Notes: generated by a model from the sequence alone, not told the origin. A DNA stretch of 64,000 nucleotides from Algoriphagus yeomjeoni (GCF_003259505.1 NZ_QLLK01000015.1:1-64000); one strand, 5' to 3'. Counted from the first letter of the stretch, positions 8,776 through 17,370 are shown. Made by a program: numbers and translations.

Positions 8776-8783
8776 CAAAAATA
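8776..8783 (-). promoter_or_regulatory. Putative -7 element for purKE
   Basis: Read on the minus strand, TATTTTTG matches all fixed bases of the Bacteroidota -7 element TAnnTTTG. Transcription would start roughly 8 nt before the purK ATG. No well-spaced -33 TTTG is visible; the nearest TTG is only 9 nt upstream. Confidence 0.4.
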
Positions 8784-8805
8784 AGATAATCTCAAGAAAC
8801 AGAAC

Positions 8806-10575
8806 TCACTTTTCTTGATGAAAACGAATTCCCATCAACTCCATGAGTTTATGTGCATTGAAACTCGGGCATGCCCCCCGTTTAATTTTGTAATCAAAAT
8901 CAATAGTTTGATCTTGGATCTCAGAATGAAAACTGAAATTTCTCACTGAACTCATTCTTTCCTCCAAGTCTGCTAATTCAATATCGTGAGTACTGATGAT
9001 TCCAAACGCATTGGTGTCATCCACTTGCCTAATCAATGCTTCTGAGCCAGCAATACGATCTTCCGTATTTGTGCCCTTTAAGATTTCATCCAGCAGAAAG
9101 AAAATTTGCTCTCCTTTTTCGATCCGATCTATCAATTTCTTAATCCTGCTGAGCTCCGCATAAAAGGAGCTCACACTTTCTCCCAAATTATCCGAATTCC
9201 GCATACTGGTGTAAAGTTGAAAGTCACTAAACCCAAATTCCTCAGCGAAAGGTCTTAAACCTAGATTGACCAACACACAATTAATCCCGAGCGTTCGCAT
9301 AAAGGTGGTCTTTCCGCTCATATTTGCCCCAGTAAGCAAAATGACTCGCTGATTCACATCAATCTCGAAGTCATTAGGAACCGCAATTCCAGGTGAAAGC
9401 AACGGGTGAGAGACTGACTTTGCTTTGATTCCCTTTTCTATAGAAACAATCTTTCCTTTTCCACCGACTTCATTTTCAAATGCTCCTAAGGAAATTAACA
9501 CTTCCCACTCTACTAGCTGAGCTGGAAAGTGAGCAACTAGATGACCATGTTTTTTCTTCCAAGAAACTAGCTTGACGTATAAAAACAAGTCTGTCCAAAA
9601 AATGAAGTTGATCGGGATATACAGGATATTAATCCGGTTTTGAATCCAAAGTCCTAAACTATCCAACTGATCAAAAAGTGTCGAAGCATTAACCTCTTTG
9701 GTGAGAAATGGAGCCTGCATCTCCTTCAGAAGGGGTGAATGCATCTGTTCCTTTTCCAACACAGCCAGCCAATAACGATAGGTTTTCAATTGATGACGAC
9801 TTGGAATCGACTCAGCGGCTTTTTTCAACGGTTTAAAAACCATTCCCAAAAAGACCATACCAATCAAAACCCAAACACCGAAAAGTGCTCCAGGGACTAT
9901 TCCTATAAATATTAAAACGGAAAGGGTCAAACCTCCAATTGGACCTAGGAAAGCACCCATGGTAATTAACAGTGTACTCTTATCACTTTCTTCCAGCCAT
10001 TTGGTCCAGCCAGAATTTGATTTCTCCTCATTGTAAAAAGCAATTCCTATGCTTTCCATCGCTTGAAGAAACTTAGATTTTAAGGATAACTCATGGGAGG
10101 CTTCTCGAAATGCCCCTGCTTTGTCCAAGTCAAACTCAGATTTCATTTTGGAAGCAAGGGTTTCCTTGCCTTTCTTAGAGACCGTGTGATTCAGGAGTTG
10201 GAATAAGGAGTGGTCTCCAAATAGATCCAAGTCATTGGAGAAAGGATGAGCTTTTTCTTGAAATTCATTACCAGCATCAAGATCTTTTAGGTTTCTTCCA
10301 ACTCGCTTTTCTCTAGCCAGATTCATGGTCTCAAGCGCTAAATAAATAGCCTCCTGATCTTTTTGATAATTATACTTTCTAATCAAAGAAATGAAAATGG
10401 CTACCGAGACTCCAAAAAACAATAACCAAACTGGACTCTCCGCTACCGCCAAAACAAATAATCCTCCCATACCAAAAAAGACTAGCAAACGCAATAAAGA
10501 GTAGGTTCCGACCTTACTTTTGACAGCTTTCAGCTTTTCCGGCAGATTAGAATTTTCAAAATCAAATCCTTTCAT
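8806..10575 (-). CDS. Membrane-anchored MutS-like ATPase
   Basis: The 589-residue product (ATG at 10575; a TTG eight codons upstream is possible) ends in a complete MutS-family ATPase domain: Walker A GANMSGKTTFMRT near residue 415, Walker B FFLLDEILKGTN, and the signature STHDIELADL. Unlike MutS or MutS2 it lacks mismatch-recognition and Smr domains. It has instead two hydrophobic pairs, at about residues 28-65 and 200-248, which look like transmembrane helices, with a helical lever/clamp-like middle part. Proteins of this kind are common in Bacteroidota and annotated only as DNA mismatch repair protein MutS. A role in mismatch repair is doubtful; membrane association is inferred from hydrophobicity. 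Confidence 0.85.
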   Translation of the reverse strand: MKGFDFENSNLPEKLKAVKSKVGTYSLLRLLVFFGMGGLFVLAVAESPVWLLFFGVSVAIFISLIRKYNYQKDQEAIYLALETMNLAREKRVGRNLKDLDAGNEFQEKAHPFSNDLDLFGDHSLFQLLNHTVSKKGKETLASKMKSEFDLDKAGAFREASHELSLKSKFLQAMESIGIAFYNEEKSNSGWTKWLEESDKSTLLITMGAFLGPIGGLTLSVLIFIGIVPGALFGVWVLIGMVFLGMVFKPLKKAAESIPSRHQLKTYRYWLAVLEKEQMHSPLLKEMQAPFLTKEVNASTLFDQLDSLGLWIQNRINILYIPINFIFWTDLFLYVKLVSWKKKHGHLVAHFPAQLVEWEVLISLGAFENEVGGKGKIVSIEKGIKAKSVSHPLLSPGIAVPNDFEIDVNQRVILLTGANMSGKTTFMRTLGINCVLVNLGLRPFAEEFGFSDFQLYTSMRNSDNLGESVSSFYAELSRIKKLIDRIEKGEQIFFLLDEILKGTNTEDRIAGSEALIRQVDDTNAFGIISTHDIELADLEERMSSVRNFSFHSEIQDQTIDFDYKIKRGACPSFNAHKLMELMGIRFHQEK

Positions 10576-10685
10576 GCCCAAAGATAGGAATTGAATCAAG
10601 CTAACTAATCAAATTGGCGCAATCCTTGACACCTATTCAAATTTTTAGCAAGTCCTGGACGTTTATCATTAACTATATTGGAATT

Positions 10686-10859
10686 ATGAAAAATACCAAA
10701 CCTAAAAAAACGACTGAAAAGGAAATAGAACCTGAGGACTGGGACCTTTCGGAGGGAATGGGAATTCTACCTGACGATATCTCATTTACTCAAAACATAG
10801 GCTGTGTAGGCGGAAAGTCCAAAAAGCCAAACAGTTCAATAAAGAAACCAACTAAATAA
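10686..10859 (+). CDS. Small hypothetical protein, 57 residues
   Basis: The first ATG (10686) opens a 57-residue frame: a Lys/Glu-rich head, then EDWDLSEGMGILPDDISFTQ, a conserved-looking NIGCVGG with a single Cys, and a basic Lys/Pro tail. Codon use resembles the neighbouring genes. No signal peptide or membrane segment is seen. The function is unknown. A longer frame from 10614 would need a hydrophobic N-terminal part that does not look native, so I prefer the internal ATG. Confidence 0.55.
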   Translation: MKNTKPKKTTEKEIEPEDWDLSEGMGILPDDISFTQNIGCVGGKSKKPNSSIKKPTK

Positions 10860-10884
10860 TTACCAAAATCTATCGTAAAATACC

Positions 10885-11715
10885 ATGAAAAACACACTTA
10901 ACCCCGCAATTTTATTTCTGATGATCTTCGGCATCATGCTCGTATACAGCTGTGATATGAATGAAGAACCGCCAGTACCAAACCTTGCAGTTGTCAATGA
11001 AGACGTGGAAGTCAATATGGCATTTGAGGATTTGGATAACCTTACACTCTCAGTTCTGAGCACTAGCGGACTCAGCGCAAGAACTTCTGTAAATATCCCA
11101 GCTTCTACTATTTGTGAAGGAGCAATAATCACCTTAGATGAAAGCACAAAGACAATTAAAGTTGATTTTGGTGATGGCTGCACCAGCGAGAATGGCGTTC
11201 TTAGAAAAGGGGTCGTGAATTTGGCCTACACTGGCAACCTATTAATAACTGGTGCAAAAATCACCACCACATTTGAAGGCTATGAAGTCAATGGTTATAA
11301 AATCGAAGGCACAAGAACGCTTACTAATAAAGGTGTGAGCCTCGAGAATGGCACGATCACTTTGGAAGTAAAAATCCAAAATGGAAAAGTTACTTGGCCT
11401 GATAATACGTTTGTCACGTTGACAAGTGACCAAGTCCGTGTCATCAAACTTGGTACACAAGGAGAATATGAAGCTTCCATTACAGGTACAGCCTCCGGCA
11501 CAAGTCGTGAAGGACTTAACTATACAACTTCAGTTACTGAGGCATTGGTTTACACAAAAAGCTGTATTGATTCAGGAGTGAGAATCCCAAGTTCTGGCAT
11601 ATTGGCGTTTCAGTACAATGGTATTGATATTACTGTAGATTACGGAGATGGAGCCTGCGATAAAATGGCTACAATCTTCTATCCAAATGGATCGTTGCCA
11701 GTTACACTGGATTAA
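10885..11715 (+). CDS. Hypothetical beta-rich lipoprotein
   Basis: The 276-residue product has a hydrophobic leader and lipobox (MLVYSC, Cys near residue 23), so it should be lipidated and exported. The mature part is rich in Thr, Gly and Val in alternating patterns and contains two similar CxxG-type units: FGDGCTSENGVLRKGVVNL and YGDGACDKMATIFYPNG. This pattern recurs in Bacteroidota lipoproteins of unknown role. It stands alone between an unrelated small gene and a strong terminator. No enzyme motif is visible. Confidence 0.8.
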   Translation: MKNTLNPAILFLMIFGIMLVYSCDMNEEPPVPNLAVVNEDVEVNMAFEDLDNLTLSVLSTSGLSARTSVNIPASTICEGAIITLDESTKTIKVDFGDGCTSENGVLRKGVVNLAYTGNLLITGAKITTTFEGYEVNGYKIEGTRTLTNKGVSLENGTITLEVKIQNGKVTWPDNTFVTLTSDQVRVIKLGTQGEYEASITGTASGTSREGLNYTTSVTEALVYTKSCIDSGVRIPSSGILAFQYNGIDITVDYGDGACDKMATIFYPNGSLPVTLD

Positions 11716-11738
11716 TTCAATTCCAATAATAAAATCAA

Positions 11739-11770
11739 AACGGCTATCTTTCGATTTAGCCGTTTTTTTT
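11739..11770 (+). terminator. Rho-independent terminator abutting the next start codon
   Basis: The perfect 8-bp stem AACGGCTA/TAGCCGTT (11739-11746 with 11757-11764) runs into eight T residues. The ATG of the deiodinase gene begins at the next base, 11771. A 7/8 match to the -7 element (TATCTTTC, 11745-11752) overlaps the stem and loop. Confidence 0.85.
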
Positions 11771-12448
11771 ATGGACAAGAAAATAATTGAAGGTTTTGAG
11801 CATGTCAGATATGAGCGTCCTCAGCTCAGTCTTGAGGAAATGACCTTGCGATCGGAACAATTTTATCGGGAAATGGATCAACGTAGGACGGTTAGAGAAT
11901 TCGATTCGCGTCCAGTTCCAATCGAGCTTTTGGAAAACATCATCCTCACAGCAAGTACAGCTCCCTCCGGCGCGCACAAGCAGCCATGGACTTTTTGCTT
12001 AATCTCAGATCCTGCTATCAAAAAGAAAATCAGAGATGCTGCCGAGGAGGAGGAAAAAATTAGCTATTCGAGCCGGATGCCGGATCAATGGAAATCTGAT
12101 TTGAAACCATTGGGAACAAACTGGGAAAAGCCTTTTTTGGAAGAAGCTCCCTATTTGATTGTGGTGTTTAAGCAATCCTATGGAATGGAAAACGGTGAAA
12201 AGGTACAGCACTATTATGTGAACGAATCTGTGGGAATTGCCTGTGGATTTCTAATAGCTGCAATTCACCAAGCAGGACTCACCGCAGTGACCCATACGCC
12301 AAGCCCGATGAATTTCCTGAGTGAGATTCTTGCAAGACCATTTAATGAAAAACCCTATTTACTAATTCCAGTTGGCTATCCAAAGGCAGAAACCTACGTC
12401 CCAGATATCAAAAGAAAGTCACTTGATGAAATCATAAAAAGGTTTTAA
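11771..12448 (+). CDS. Iodotyrosine deiodinase homologue (FMN nitroreductase superfamily)
   Basis: The 225-residue product is a nitroreductase-fold flavoprotein whose sequence follows vertebrate iodotyrosine deiodinase almost segment by segment: RRTVREF near residue 38, ASTAPSGAHKQPWTF at 61-75, TNWEKPF near 117, FKQSYG near 134, and EKPYLLIPVGYP at 193-204. The active-site-lid triad that grips the amino-acid zwitterion in the vertebrate enzyme (Glu, Tyr, Lys) is present as Glu95, Tyr99 and Lys120. The family reductively removes halogen from halotyrosines with FMN. Bacterial homologues with this activity are known, including one from the Bacteroidota genus Haliscomenobacter. The start is the ATG right after a T-tract; longer frames run through the terminator. 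Confidence 0.85.
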   Translation: MDKKIIEGFEHVRYERPQLSLEEMTLRSEQFYREMDQRRTVREFDSRPVPIELLENIILTASTAPSGAHKQPWTFCLISDPAIKKKIRDAAEEEEKISYSSRMPDQWKSDLKPLGTNWEKPFLEEAPYLIVVFKQSYGMENGEKVQHYYVNESVGIACGFLIAAIHQAGLTAVTHTPSPMNFLSEILARPFNEKPYLLIPVGYPKAETYVPDIKRKSLDEIIKRF

Positions 12449-12450
12449 AA

Positions 12451-12482
12451 ACAGAAAGGCGATCGTTTGATCGCCTTTCTGT
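12451..12482. terminator. Strong bidirectional terminator
   Basis: A perfect 14-bp stem (ACAGAAAGGCGATC with its complement) carries a GTTT loop. It lies between the convergent deiodinase and MscS genes, with an A-run on the left that serves leftward transcripts. Confidence 0.85.
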
Positions 12483-12497
12483 TTATTGAGCTTCAAA

Positions 12498-13352
12498 TTA
12501 AGAATTTGCCTCTTCTTCTGCTGCTTTCTCTTTAATTTGATGTACTACGCGTTGAGGGAAAGGGATTTCAATTCCTGCCTTTTCAAATTCCGTGTTGATC
12601 GCTTCCATCCCGTCAAAGTGCATAGGCCACAATTCACTTGATTTGGCCCAAACACGAACCACCAAGTCCAACGAGCTATCTCCAAAATTGGTTAGTGCTA
12701 CGAAAGGTGCAGGGTCTTTCAGGGCGCGAGGATCATTTTCGAAGATATTCAGGATTATTTCCTTAGCCTGTTTAATGTTAGTGCCATAAGCCACCCCGAC
12801 ATTCAGTTCTGTTCTTCGAGTTGCTTGGGTACTCATATTTACGATATCTGAATTTGCAAGACTACCGTTTGGAAGCACGACTTCTTTATTGTCGAAAGTC
12901 ATCAAGTGAGTGTACAAAATCTGAATCTTGTCTACAGTCCCTGTATGACCTTGAGCCACTATTACATCTCCGACTTCAAAAGGTTTAAATCCTAAAATCA
13001 GAATACCCCCTGCAAAATTTGAAAGAGAACCTTGCAATGCCAAACCTATAGCCAAGCCTGCAGCACCAAATATAGCTACTGTAGATCCTAGTGGTGCTCC
13101 CAAAATACTGGCCACACCCATGAATAAAGTGATGTATAATACGATTTTAACAAACCCAAAAAGAAATTCATTTAGAGAAGGATTAGTCTCCCTCTTTTCC
13201 ATGAAATTTCTCAATCCCTTTAAAAGTGCATTTACAATAAGTTTACCTATAAAGTAAAAAATTATGGCAAATATGATTCTTGGTACTATTAAGTACGCCA
13301 AGTCTATCGCACGTTCATAAAATGCATTTACCGTTTCCTGAGAAAATTCCAT
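12498..13352 (-). CDS. Small-conductance mechanosensitive channel (MscS family)
   Basis: The 284 residues show the MscS core plan: three N-terminal hydrophobic helices (about 15-40, 65-85, 92-125), the third being the pore helix with the Gly/Ala pattern GAAGLAIGLALQGSLSNFAGG, then the beta domain (FEVGDVIVAQGHTGTVDKI) and the C-terminal alpha/beta domain. It should release solutes under hypo-osmotic shock at the inner membrane. Its ATG lies 1 nt past the methyltransferase stop, so it is probably expressed with the polyketide genes, an unusual partnership. Confidence 0.93.
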   Translation of the reverse strand: MEFSQETVNAFYERAIDLAYLIVPRIIFAIIFYFIGKLIVNALLKGLRNFMEKRETNPSLNEFLFGFVKIVLYITLFMGVASILGAPLGSTVAIFGAAGLAIGLALQGSLSNFAGGILILGFKPFEVGDVIVAQGHTGTVDKIQILYTHLMTFDNKEVVLPNGSLANSDIVNMSTQATRRTELNVGVAYGTNIKQAKEIILNIFENDPRALKDPAPFVALTNFGDSSLDLVVRVWAKSSELWPMHFDGMEAINTEFEKAGIEIPFPQRVVHQIKEKAAEEEANS

Positions 13353-13353
13353 G

Positions 13354-14082
13354 TTAATTAATTTTGGTTGATGATTCTTTAAAATAAATAGTCACTTGCC
13401 AACGAAAAGCCCAATGCCAGCTAATTTTAAAATTTTCTATAAGTGCAGACTGCAAAACCCTTTCCCAATCTGATCTCGAAAAGCTCCGCAAAACCGATAA
13501 ACATGCATCATTCCGAACCATTTTTGACTTGCTAAATACCCGAGTCAACCACTTAATACTATAATATGCAAATGGATGTCTGTGCAAATCGTTAATGACT
13601 ATTCCTAAGCGGGATTTTGCTCGAAGAGAGTCCAGCAATGCTACTAACTCGCTGTCTGTAAAATGATGTGTAAAGAGCGTACACGTAGAGATATCAACTT
13701 TTTCAATAGAAAATTCAGCTTCAAAGACATTTTGAGTTTCCCAAGTGACTTCTGTTAAGTCAAATAATCTAACCCGCGCAAGGTCAATAATGTTCCTGTT
13801 TGCGTCGATTCCAATAAAATTAACCGCTTTTCCACGACTTTTGGCCCAGTTATTCATCACTCTGATCATATCACCACCACCGCAGCCAATGTCTGCTACG
13901 GTATAGGAATCTTGTGGATAGCTCTTAAAAATCTTTGCCAAGCCAGCAGTAGTCACATAATTTCCCCCCAGCCAGCGGTTAATGGTTTTTAGCTCGCGCA
14001 AAGTCTGATTGAGTTCTTCCCCTGAGCAATTGAGGTCATCCATCAATTCTTTCTCTTCACTTCGCTGCGCAAATTTGCCCAT
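13354..14082 (-). CDS. SAM-dependent methyltransferase of the type III PKS locus
   Basis: The 242-residue class I methyltransferase has motif I VADIGCGGGDMIRVM near residue 65, acidic motif II FIGIDANRN near 95, and the post-motifs TCTLFTHHFTD. It resembles the ubiquinone/phenol O- or C-methyltransferase-like proteins found next to bacterial type III PKS genes. The ATG at 14082 overlaps the PKS stop (TGATG), showing translational coupling; a GTG one codon earlier is an alternative. It probably methylates the PKS product or a later hydroxylated form. Which atom is modified cannot be told. Confidence 0.88.
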   Translation of the reverse strand: MGKFAQRSEEKELMDDLNCSGEELNQTLRELKTINRWLGGNYVTTAGLAKIFKSYPQDSYTVADIGCGGGDMIRVMNNWAKSRGKAVNFIGIDANRNIIDLARVRLFDLTEVTWETQNVFEAEFSIEKVDISTCTLFTHHFTDSELVALLDSLRAKSRLGIVINDLHRHPFAYYSIKWLTRVFSKSKMVRNDACLSVLRSFSRSDWERVLQSALIENFKISWHWAFRWQVTIYFKESSTKIN

Positions 14083-15158
14083 CACTTTTCCAAAAGTAAA
14101 GTTTCTAACGTAAGCCCTGGACCAAATCCCATAGATAGTATATCTCCTTGAATTTGCTCGTCACGCATCATTCGCTCTAATACAAAAAGTATGGTCACTG
14201 ACGACATATTTCCAAATTGCTTGAGCACTTCCATTGCATGAGCATTGACCGATTCTTCCAGGCCGAATGCCTCTTGAACTTTCTGGAGAATCTGTTTTCC
14301 TCCAGGATGAATCGCAAAGTTATCCACTGTGGATAACTTGAATTTCTGCTCAAATTTCTCTTTCAATTGGCCAATACCTTGATCCAGAAGGGTTGGAATG
14401 TACTTACTTAAACGCATCTCAAAACCAAAATCTCCGATCCCCCAAGCCATATCTTCCTCGCCATCACGAAGTACCTGACTTAGGTAAGATTTGATTTTCA
14501 AGCCCTTTTCAGACCGCATCACCAAAGCCGCAGCTGCACCGTCGCCAAAAAGTGAATTTGCAAGAATATTATCCTCCACATATTCCTTCTGAAAATGCAA
14601 GGTGCACAACTCCACACAAACCAACATCACTTTTGCATCCGGCTCAGCTTTCACTATTTTATCTGCCAATTTCAACCCTGTAAATGCAGCATAGCATCCC
14701 ATGAAATGAATGCAATAGCGCTCCACTGTATCCTCTAGGTTTAGACTTTTCATCAAGGCCAGCTCTACTCCCGGAGCCATCATTCCGGTGCAGGACACCA
14801 AAATTAAATGAGTAATCTCCTGTGCTTTTACATCAGATTTTGAAAGGCAATTTATCACCGCCTCTTCGCAAAGATTCGGAGCGGTCTGACGAAAAACTTC
14901 CATCCTAGCCTTTGTGCCAGGGAAGGGTTCGAAGTCCTTAGAGTTTGGAAAAAAAGAAAAGTCCTTGGGGTCTGACTTTTCAAAATCATTCAACACACTA
15001 TAGCGACTGGTAATGCCGGACTTTCTGTACAAAAAACCTAATTTCCTTGACTCCACCTCATCCAACTGATGCGCCTTCTGCATAAAGCTGGCTATTGCTG
15101 ACTGATTGATAGGATTGCCCGGATTTGACACGCCTATGCTTACGATTCCACTAGTCAT
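14082..15158 (-). CDS. Type III polyketide synthase (chalcone/stilbene synthase family)
   Basis: The 358-residue thiolase-fold enzyme keeps the full catalytic triad: Cys155 in HFMGCYAAFTGL, His284 in FAIHPGGKQIL and Asn317 in FGNMSSVTILFVLERM. It should use an acyl-CoA starter and malonyl-CoA extenders without a carrier protein, giving alkylresorcinols, alkylpyrones or phloroglucinols. It is the first gene of a PKS-methyltransferase-MscS unit, divergent from a UbiA prenyltransferase. Starter choice and cyclisation mode are not readable; fatty acyl starters are usual for bacterial members of this kind. Confidence 0.95.
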   Translation of the reverse strand: MTSGIVSIGVSNPGNPINQSAIASFMQKAHQLDEVESRKLGFLYRKSGITSRYSVLNDFEKSDPKDFSFFPNSKDFEPFPGTKARMEVFRQTAPNLCEEAVINCLSKSDVKAQEITHLILVSCTGMMAPGVELALMKSLNLEDTVERYCIHFMGCYAAFTGLKLADKIVKAEPDAKVMLVCVELCTLHFQKEYVEDNILANSLFGDGAAAALVMRSEKGLKIKSYLSQVLRDGEEDMAWGIGDFGFEMRLSKYIPTLLDQGIGQLKEKFEQKFKLSTVDNFAIHPGGKQILQKVQEAFGLEESVNAHAMEVLKQFGNMSSVTILFVLERMMRDEQIQGDILSMGFGPGLTLETLLLEK

Positions 15159-15361
15159 AAAGAGAAGTTCGAGTTTGGGGAAGTTGACTTCATGTATAAA
15201 AATTTAGTTGGTCTTGCTTCTATCATTAAATAAACCCTTGAATAATTGATTGACCCAATTCCAAGTTCTATTGATCAAGTTAATTGAATATATCTAAATT
15301 GGCTGAATGCATGGTAACTATCTCCCTCTGGAATAGTTATCAGCCCAACCTCATTTACGAT

Positions 15362-16258
15362 ATGATCTCTATTTCTAGCCTTAAGCATCTTCGAATTCCC
15401 TTTTCTCTCTTTTTGATGCCCATCTTTTTCTTTGCTTTGGCACTCACTCCCAATCATAATGAGTCGAGAATACTTTGGGTTTTTATTGCACTTCATCTTT
15501 TTCTCTACCCATCAAGTAATGGCTACAACAGTTATTTTGATAAAGACGAAGAAAGTATCGGCGGGCTGAAGCATCCACCAAAAGTCACCAAAGACCTTTA
15601 TTGGCTTTCACTGGTCTTTTTCCTGGTTGCGATTGGAATCGGTGTAAGTATCAATTTCAGTGTTGCGATTATGATTTTGATTTATGGACTGGTGAGTATG
15701 GCCTATTCTCATCCTTCCATCCGGATCAAAAAGTATCCATGGCTGAGTTGGTTCATTGCTGGATTTTTCCAGGGATATTTCACCTTCGCCACGGCTTATG
15801 CTGGCCTGAGCAATTTAAGTTATGAAGTACTTTACAAGCCACATGTACTGATCCCGGGACTATTGACCAGCTTGATGCTATGGGGAAACTATCCGCTGAC
15901 ACAAGTTTATCAACATGGAGAAGACGCTCGGAGAGGTGACCGAACGCTAAGCTTATTCTTAGGAATCAAAGGCACTTTCCTCTTTTCTGCATTGACATTT
16001 ATGGTGACTGGCGCAGGATTCGCATGGTTTTTTTTGGGTCGAAATCAACTCGATATTCTTTGGATTTATCTAGCTGCGATGACTCCGATTATGCTTTACT
16101 TTTTGATTTGGTTTAGTTTTATCCGACTGAATCCTACGAAGTATGCGAATTATAACTGGGCTATGGGGATGAATTATTTCTCGGCATTAGCACTCAATGC
16201 ATTTTTCATTTATTACTTTCTGGAAAACACGCAGATATTACAAGCTTTGGGTTATTAA
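15362..16258 (+). CDS. UbiA-family prenyltransferase
   Basis: This is an integral membrane enzyme of about 298 residues with 8-9 hydrophobic helices. The first Asp-rich motif is NSYFDKDEESIGG, a variant of NDxxDxxxD with Ser in the second place; the second is EDARRGDRTLS. Both bind Mg and the diphosphate. It should attach an isoprenoid chain to an aromatic acceptor. I place the start at ATG 15362 (MISISSLKHLRIPFSLFLMP), which fits the family N-terminus; ATG 15311 is possible. It diverges from the type III PKS, converges on the FAD oxidoreductase, and shares a TTAA double stop with it. The PKS product is the likely acceptor. Confidence 0.85.
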   Translation: MISISSLKHLRIPFSLFLMPIFFFALALTPNHNESRILWVFIALHLFLYPSSNGYNSYFDKDEESIGGLKHPPKVTKDLYWLSLVFFLVAIGIGVSINFSVAIMILIYGLVSMAYSHPSIRIKKYPWLSWFIAGFFQGYFTFATAYAGLSNLSYEVLYKPHVLIPGLLTSLMLWGNYPLTQVYQHGEDARRGDRTLSLFLGIKGTFLFSALTFMVTGAGFAWFFLGRNQLDILWIYLAAMTPIMLYFLIWFSFIRLNPTKYANYNWAMGMNYFSALALNAFFIYYFLENTQILQALGY

Positions 16259-17370
16259 AAAGGTTTTCCGTGGGTATTTTTTATGATTTGGTCTGAAATA
16301 AAAGGAACATGCTGAATCAACTTTCTTGTCAAAATTGACGCTTGATAAGAACCGAAAAGACGCTGAACCTTCCTGCCTAGCCAGAGTCTCCGCTCAAAAA
16401 GTGATTTCCAGGAATGCACATATCGCGCTTCAATTTCTTCTCTGGATTTTCCTTCCAAAATTGCTTCCGCTGCCAATTTCCCAGCATGAATAGCCATAGC
16501 CATTCCATTGCCACAGAGTGGAGTGATTAATCCCGCAGAGTCTCCTGCCATGAGAATATGATTTTCCACAGGTTTTTTTCGTTCAAAATTGATCTCATTA
16601 ATCACTTCTGGCTTGTCAAAAAGGAACTCACTATCTGTGAAAAATGGTCTCAGGCTGGGGTTTTTCCACAATACTTCTCGTTCCATTGCTTCTATCGAAC
16701 CATATTTTCGGAGCTGTTCCCGATCTCCGAGATAGCACAAGTTAACTTTACCTTCCTCTATGGTATTCAATCCACAATACCCTCCTTTGAAGTTATACAG
16801 TGCTACAGTACTTCTATCGAAATCTGTTTTTATGTGATATTTAACGCCGATATAAGGACTTCTCTTTTCGATGAAAGCTCGGTTTAGCGTTTTGTCCAGT
16901 TTTGATCTCTTACCAAAAGCTCCGATTACATTTTCAGCCCTCAACTGTGATCCATCGGCCAACTCGAGCCTGAATAAATTCTCTTTCTCATCAAAGACCA
17001 CAGACTCTACTTGAACTCCCGTTTGTACAGCACCACCTTTTTCTAGCACTTTATGGTAGATATGATCATCTAGCACATAGCGGCTAAGCCCAAATCCTCC
17101 AAGGTCTAAAGGCGTTGAAACGCTTTTCCCAGCAGTATCGGAAAACAAAAACCTGTTGATCTGAGGCAATTCAAATTGACTTGGCAGCAGGTCTTCCCGT
17201 TGTAAAAAATCAAGTACTTCATTAGATAAGTATTCACCACAGACCCTATGAAAAGGATAGCTTTTCTTTTCGACCAAAAGTACTTCTCGTCCGGCCTTGG
17301 CCAATAAATAAGTTGAAATCAAACCTGCCAGTCCACCACCAATTACAACTGTATTGTGTCTATCGTTCAC
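16255..17370 (-). CDS. FAD-dependent oxidoreductase (geranylgeranyl reductase/hydroxylase-like)
   Basis: The 371 residues show an N-terminal FAD-binding Rossmann motif (VVIGGGLAGLISTYLLAKAG), a FAD-contacting HRVCGEYLS near residue 41, and the second FAD motif ILMAGDSAGLITPLCGNG near residue 275. This is the group of aromatic hydroxylases and prenyl reductases. The start codon is GTG, with no in-frame ATG upstream. Next to a type III PKS, a methyltransferase and UbiA it may hydroxylate the phenolic ring, as SrsC does in the Streptomyces srsABC alkylquinone pathway, or reduce the prenyl chain. The sequence does not decide between them. Confidence 0.85.
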   Translation of the reverse strand: MNDRHNTVVIGGGLAGLISTYLLAKAGREVLLVEKKSYPFHRVCGEYLSNEVLDFLQREDLLPSQFELPQINRFLFSDTAGKSVSTPLDLGGFGLSRYVLDDHIYHKVLEKGGAVQTGVQVESVVFDEKENLFRLELADGSQLRAENVIGAFGKRSKLDKTLNRAFIEKRSPYIGVKYHIKTDFDRSTVALYNFKGGYCGLNTIEEGKVNLCYLGDREQLRKYGSIEAMEREVLWKNPSLRPFFTDSEFLFDKPEVINEINFERKKPVENHILMAGDSAGLITPLCGNGMAMAIHAGKLAAEAILEGKSREEIEARYVHSWKSLFERRLWLGRKVQRLFGSYQASILTRKLIQHVPFISDQIIKNTHGKPF

